Below, one piece after another: positions 61,108 to 64,000 of a stretch of DNA of 64,000 bases. The stretch comes from Elymus sibiricus. Lineage: Eukaryota; Streptophyta; Magnoliopsida; Poales; Poaceae. The translations under genes and the position numbers were made by a program. Every line of letters begins with the position of its first letter. Within the stretch, counting starts at the first letter, position 1. The stretch is from contig CM077676.1 of assembly GCA_039707655.1 (NCBI GenBank), positions 82,671,895-82,735,894 on the forward strand, written 5' to 3'. The notes beneath the pieces were generated by a model that saw only the letters and a program-made list of their open reading frames with translations, was not told the origin of the DNA and made no database searches.

Positions 61108-62599
61108 GTAGGGAGGTCGCGCAGCGGGCTGCAATGTTAGAAGCAGAAGCGCGATCAATAGCAGACTTAGTTCGGCTGAAAATGCATAGGCGAATCTTAG
61201 GATACATACCTTTGGGCTAGGGGTTTGACCCCGGGGGTCCTCCGAGGAACCTCTTCGGAGGCCTCGGAGTCCTCGGCAGAGGCCGAGTTGTTGTTGGACA
61301 GGGCCACCTTGGCCTTGCAGGGTCTTTTGGGGGCGGGATGAGGCTGCTCCTCCTCGGCGTCCTCGGACACCACCCTCTTCTTTGTTCGGGACGAATCACT
61401 TTCCTCCCCATCCTCTCCCTGCTCCTTCTCTTCCTCTTGTGCGGAGGGAGCATGGGTGTCCCCGGATCTAGTGTCTGGGGGTCCTCGGGAACGGAGGCCC
61501 TCTCTGGCCTCCTTCTTCTTTTCCTTCTTCTTCTCCTTCTTCTCCGGCGCCTCGTATGGCTCCTCGGCCAACATGGCCGTCAGCAAGGCCGTCCTGGGGC
61601 CCTCGGGCAGCGGGGCCGGGCTGTCGATCCGCTCGGCCTTCTTCAGCCAGCTCTGTGGATGAGAAATAAGAGAGTTGAGTACCTTATCAAAAGGGAACAA
61701 TCCGATTACAAGAGTAAAACTTAACATACCTCCTGAGGGGGGTTTGCGGTGTCAAGGCCGATGTCTTCCTCCTCGGCCGGCCAATCCTTCTGCGGCTTGA
61801 ACAGCTCCTTCCACAGCTGAGCGTGGGAAGTGCGGTAGAAGCTGAGCATGGTGGCGGGGTCTTCGGGCTTGTAAACCCACATGGGGGTGGCCCGATCTTG
61901 AAAGGGGAGGATGCGGCGGCAAAGCATGATCTGAATCACGTTGGGCAGCTCAACCCCCCGCTCTATCATCTTGGATATCCGACTCTGCAGCAGCGCCACC
62001 TCCTTGTTTGACCCCCAGTCGAGGCCCTTCTTGGTCCATGAGACCAACCTCGTGGGGGGTCCGGATCTGAAGGCGGGGATCGCTCCCCAATCCGCGTTCC
62101 GCGGCTCCGTGATGTAGAACCACTCCTTCTGCTAGATCTTGACGGTTTCGATGAAGGTGCCATCTGGCCACTCAACCCAGGGAAGCTTGCTGACCATTGC
62201 TCCCCCGCAGTCCGCCTGCTGGCCGTCAACGATCTTCGGCTTGACGTTGAAAATCTTCAGCCACAGGCCGAAGTGTGGCCGGACCCGAAGAAAGGCCTCG
62301 CAGATGATGATGAAGGCCGAGATATGCAGAAAAGAGTTCGGGGCGAGATCATGGAAATCGAGCCCATAGAAAAACATCAGACCCCTGACGAAGGGGTGGA
62401 GGGGAAAACCTAACCCTCGGATGAAATGGGGGAGGAACACCACCCTCTCGCCGGGCCTCGGTGTGGGGATGACTTGACCCGCCTCCGGAGCGCGGTGAGT
62501 GACGCCGGTGGGAAGATAACCCACGTTCTTCAGCTCCAGGATGGCGCTCTCGGTGACGATGGAGGCCTCCCACTTGCCCTTAGAACCGGAGCCGGCCAT
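61108..62599 (-). pseudogene. Element A antisense gene, N-terminal half
   Basis: ATG at 62599 (MAGSGSKGKWEAS). Exon 1 is 61730-62599, exon 2 61210-61652 and the first bases of exon 3 61113-61128; introns of 77 and 81 bp are GT-AG at the same places as in B. Exon 2 is open and phase-consistent with exon 3. The only lesion I see is a TAG at 62132 where B has TGG. Exon 1 carries the plant 'gypsy type transposon' domain; exon 2 is highly charged with KKEKKKEAREGLRSR and an EEEKEQGEDGEESD stretch, as in nuclear proteins. T-element 2 separates this half from the rest. Confidence 0.75.
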
Positions 62600-62639
62600 G
62601 GCCGGATTTAGGAAATGGCTGGAGAGGTTCTTGGAAGGG

Positions 62640-63395
62640 AGAACAGATGAAGGCACTAAGGAAGCCCCCTTGGGGGGGCATGAGGGTGGCCGGCCAAGGT
62701 GGGGCTCCTCCATGGAGCTCCACATGCCATCCCTTTTTGTCTTTTATTCTTTTATGTGTGACATAAAGTGGGGGTACTTTGGTATTTTTTGTATGCCAAC
62801 TTTACCCCTTGGCTTTCCTATAAATAGAGGTGGAGGGGTGCTCTCCAAACTCATTCCTTACTCTCATACACATGCCATGCTTGTCTGACTCTCTCTCTCT
62901 CCCTCCCACGAAATAGTTTCGTAGAGCCGAAAGGCTGTCTGGGTTCCGGCAGGAACTAGTTCTGGACGGCGAAGCCCTGCCGGATAGCTGACACCGTATG
63001 TGTGCAACCCCATAGAGAGGTCGTAGTTTCGATCTTTTTCCCGAGGGGCTGTTCGAGGGCCCTCTCGAAGGGCTGTCCGAGTTACTGTTCGAGTTTCGAG
63101 GGTCCTCCCGGAGGGCTGTCCGTGACATCGTCCGAGGGACTGTCCGACCGCCTCCCGAAGGGCTGTCCGAGGATCTACACCGAGGATCTACACCGACTCT
63201 TCTTCACCGACTCTTCGTCCGAGGGAGGTTGTAAATCCTAGCTGCGGGGATCTGCACCGAGGATCTACACCTACTCTTCTTCCGCTGCGCTACAAGTCGG
63301 TAATGATCAGATCAAACCCTGTATGCAGTCTCCATAGTGGTCCTGGGCGTGCTCGCTGTACCGAATTTTTTTGTTTTCTGTCGCGTTACCCTACA
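62640..63395 (+). mobile_element. 5'-truncated Copia LTR, related to the solo LTR
   Basis: From about 62890 it matches the last 500 bp of the LTR at 55972-57940 (TTCGTAGAGCCGAAAGGC, TTCTGGACGGCGAAGCCC, GCTGCGGGGATCTGCACCG) and ends TTACCCTACA. CCTATAAATAGAGG at 62818 is its TATA region. The TGTAGG start is absent, and the border with element A near 62640 is approximate. Confidence 0.75.
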
Positions 63396-64000
63396 GTGGC
63401 ATCAAGAGCCGTGCTATGCGTAGATGCAGGTTACGATCTAGAATACATGGAGATTTATGGGTATTGCGTAATATAATTTTGGAGTAGATGGGATCTATTG
63501 CTGAAAATTATTTATGCGGGTAGCAGATGAATTCTGTTACCCGATGTTCTTGTTGCTTCCCTAGAATTTGCGTATTTCTGATCTCGAGACAACATGGTGG
63601 AATTTGACAAAGTTCTGGCAATCCGCGATCCTGATTGATCAACGAAGTGCTATCAGTTCTTTGGGTTCCACCATAGTCAAAAGAAAGATGAAATTTCGCA
63701 GACGAAAGGGCAATGCAGATATGATCTGCACGGGGGTCATGCGTATGACGAAGTTTAGTATGGGGCTCGAGATTTTATTATCTCGTGTTTCATACACCCC
63801 GCGATGTTAATCTAGCGACTTGAATAATCATACTTGATGATAAAACGTTGGTAGCTGCGGTTTAAGTCAAAACCTTAGAAGCCACATAAAATAAATTTTT
63901 GCATAAACCGATTAGAGGCGTCTAACTTGGTTTTGCAAGATGTGCATGTGATGTGGTATAGCAGTGCTCATATTAATTCGATTATGTATGAGATGACTAT
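63396..64000 (+). mobile_element. Leader of a Copia element running out of the window
   Basis: GTGGCATCAAGAGCCGTGC directly after the LTR resembles the usual primer site TGGTATCAGAGCC of BARE/WIS elements. The following 600 bp has no long ORF, as expected for the untranslated leader. Gag and pol should lie to the right. Confidence 0.65.

Larger units (their letters stand above)
25661..62640 (+). mobile_element. Element A: pol-less Gypsy-type LTR element, split by three insertions
   Basis: Parts, in order: 5' LTR and gag start (25661-26295), gag-protease and 3' sequence (34180-38783), antisense gene (50854-52498 and 61108 to about 62640). They are collinear with the intact sister element B (40098-49681), which proves the reassembly. 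The breaks are T-element 1 (duplication GCCAA), a CACTA (GGA) and T-element 2 (GTAGG). The 3' LTR is missing: similarity to B stops near 62640, where a Copia LTR begins without its own end. No reverse transcriptase or integrase exists in either copy, so mobilisation must have been in trans. Confidence 0.85.

Overview
The window is nuclear DNA from a grass of the wheat tribe (Triticeae). A small island of ordinary plant genes with GT-AG introns (about 1.4-22.8 kb) is followed by about 40 kb of nested LTR retrotransposons and a CACTA transposon, many with 1.5-2 kb LTRs typical of wheat, barley and Aegilops. The genes are a CDT1-like CYSTM peptide, a chloroplast iron superoxide dismutase and PRMT10. 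From memory their orthologues sit side by side on rice chromosome 6, which would point to the short arm of a group 7 chromosome. That placement is inference.

Region 1 (1-14.4 kb). A GC-rich retrotransposon end with a 157 bp LTR is followed by a tandem duplication. Each unit carries a reiterated promoter module, two alternative first exons (1A, 1B) and one shared second exon. The exon 1B product is a 55-residue cysteine-rich membrane peptide. The first unit received a 5.2 kb Copia element 224 bp after its stop codon and a truncated LINE at its end. A third, promoter-only unit split by a MITE lies between the two.

Region 2 (14.4-22.8 kb). Two minus-strand genes stand head to tail. PRMT10 has 7 exons and 379 residues, one GC-AG intron and an RTE-type LINE in intron 4. 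The FeSOD gene has 7 exons and 260 residues. Its outer-sphere active-site Gln reads as Glu, and a small tandem duplication lies just behind its stop. The spacer between the genes is itself a local duplication with a Stowaway remnant.

Region 3 (22.8-64 kb). After degenerate repeats comes a Gypsy-type element without pol (element A, LTR start TGAGGGTG). It is broken by three insertions: T-element 1 (LTR start TGATACG, 26296-34179), a CACTA element (38784-50853) and T-element 2 (52499-61107). The CACTA contains a complete sister of A (element B, 40098-49681). T-element 2 contains a solo Copia LTR (55972-57940). Target-site duplications fix nearly every layer. A and B carry gag and protease in sense and a spliced gene in antisense. 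The two T-elements share LTRs but carry different proteins (gag plus protease, or an unknown 257-residue ORF) and an array of covarying RNA-type hairpins. The window ends in another Copia LTR and its leader.

The most unusual items are the antisense gene of A/B, the hairpin array and 257-residue ORF of the T-elements, the RNase H1-N-like gene inside the CACTA, the double-first-exon CYSTM locus and the Gln-to-Glu change in FeSOD. All reading was by eye, so family names and divergence counts are estimates.
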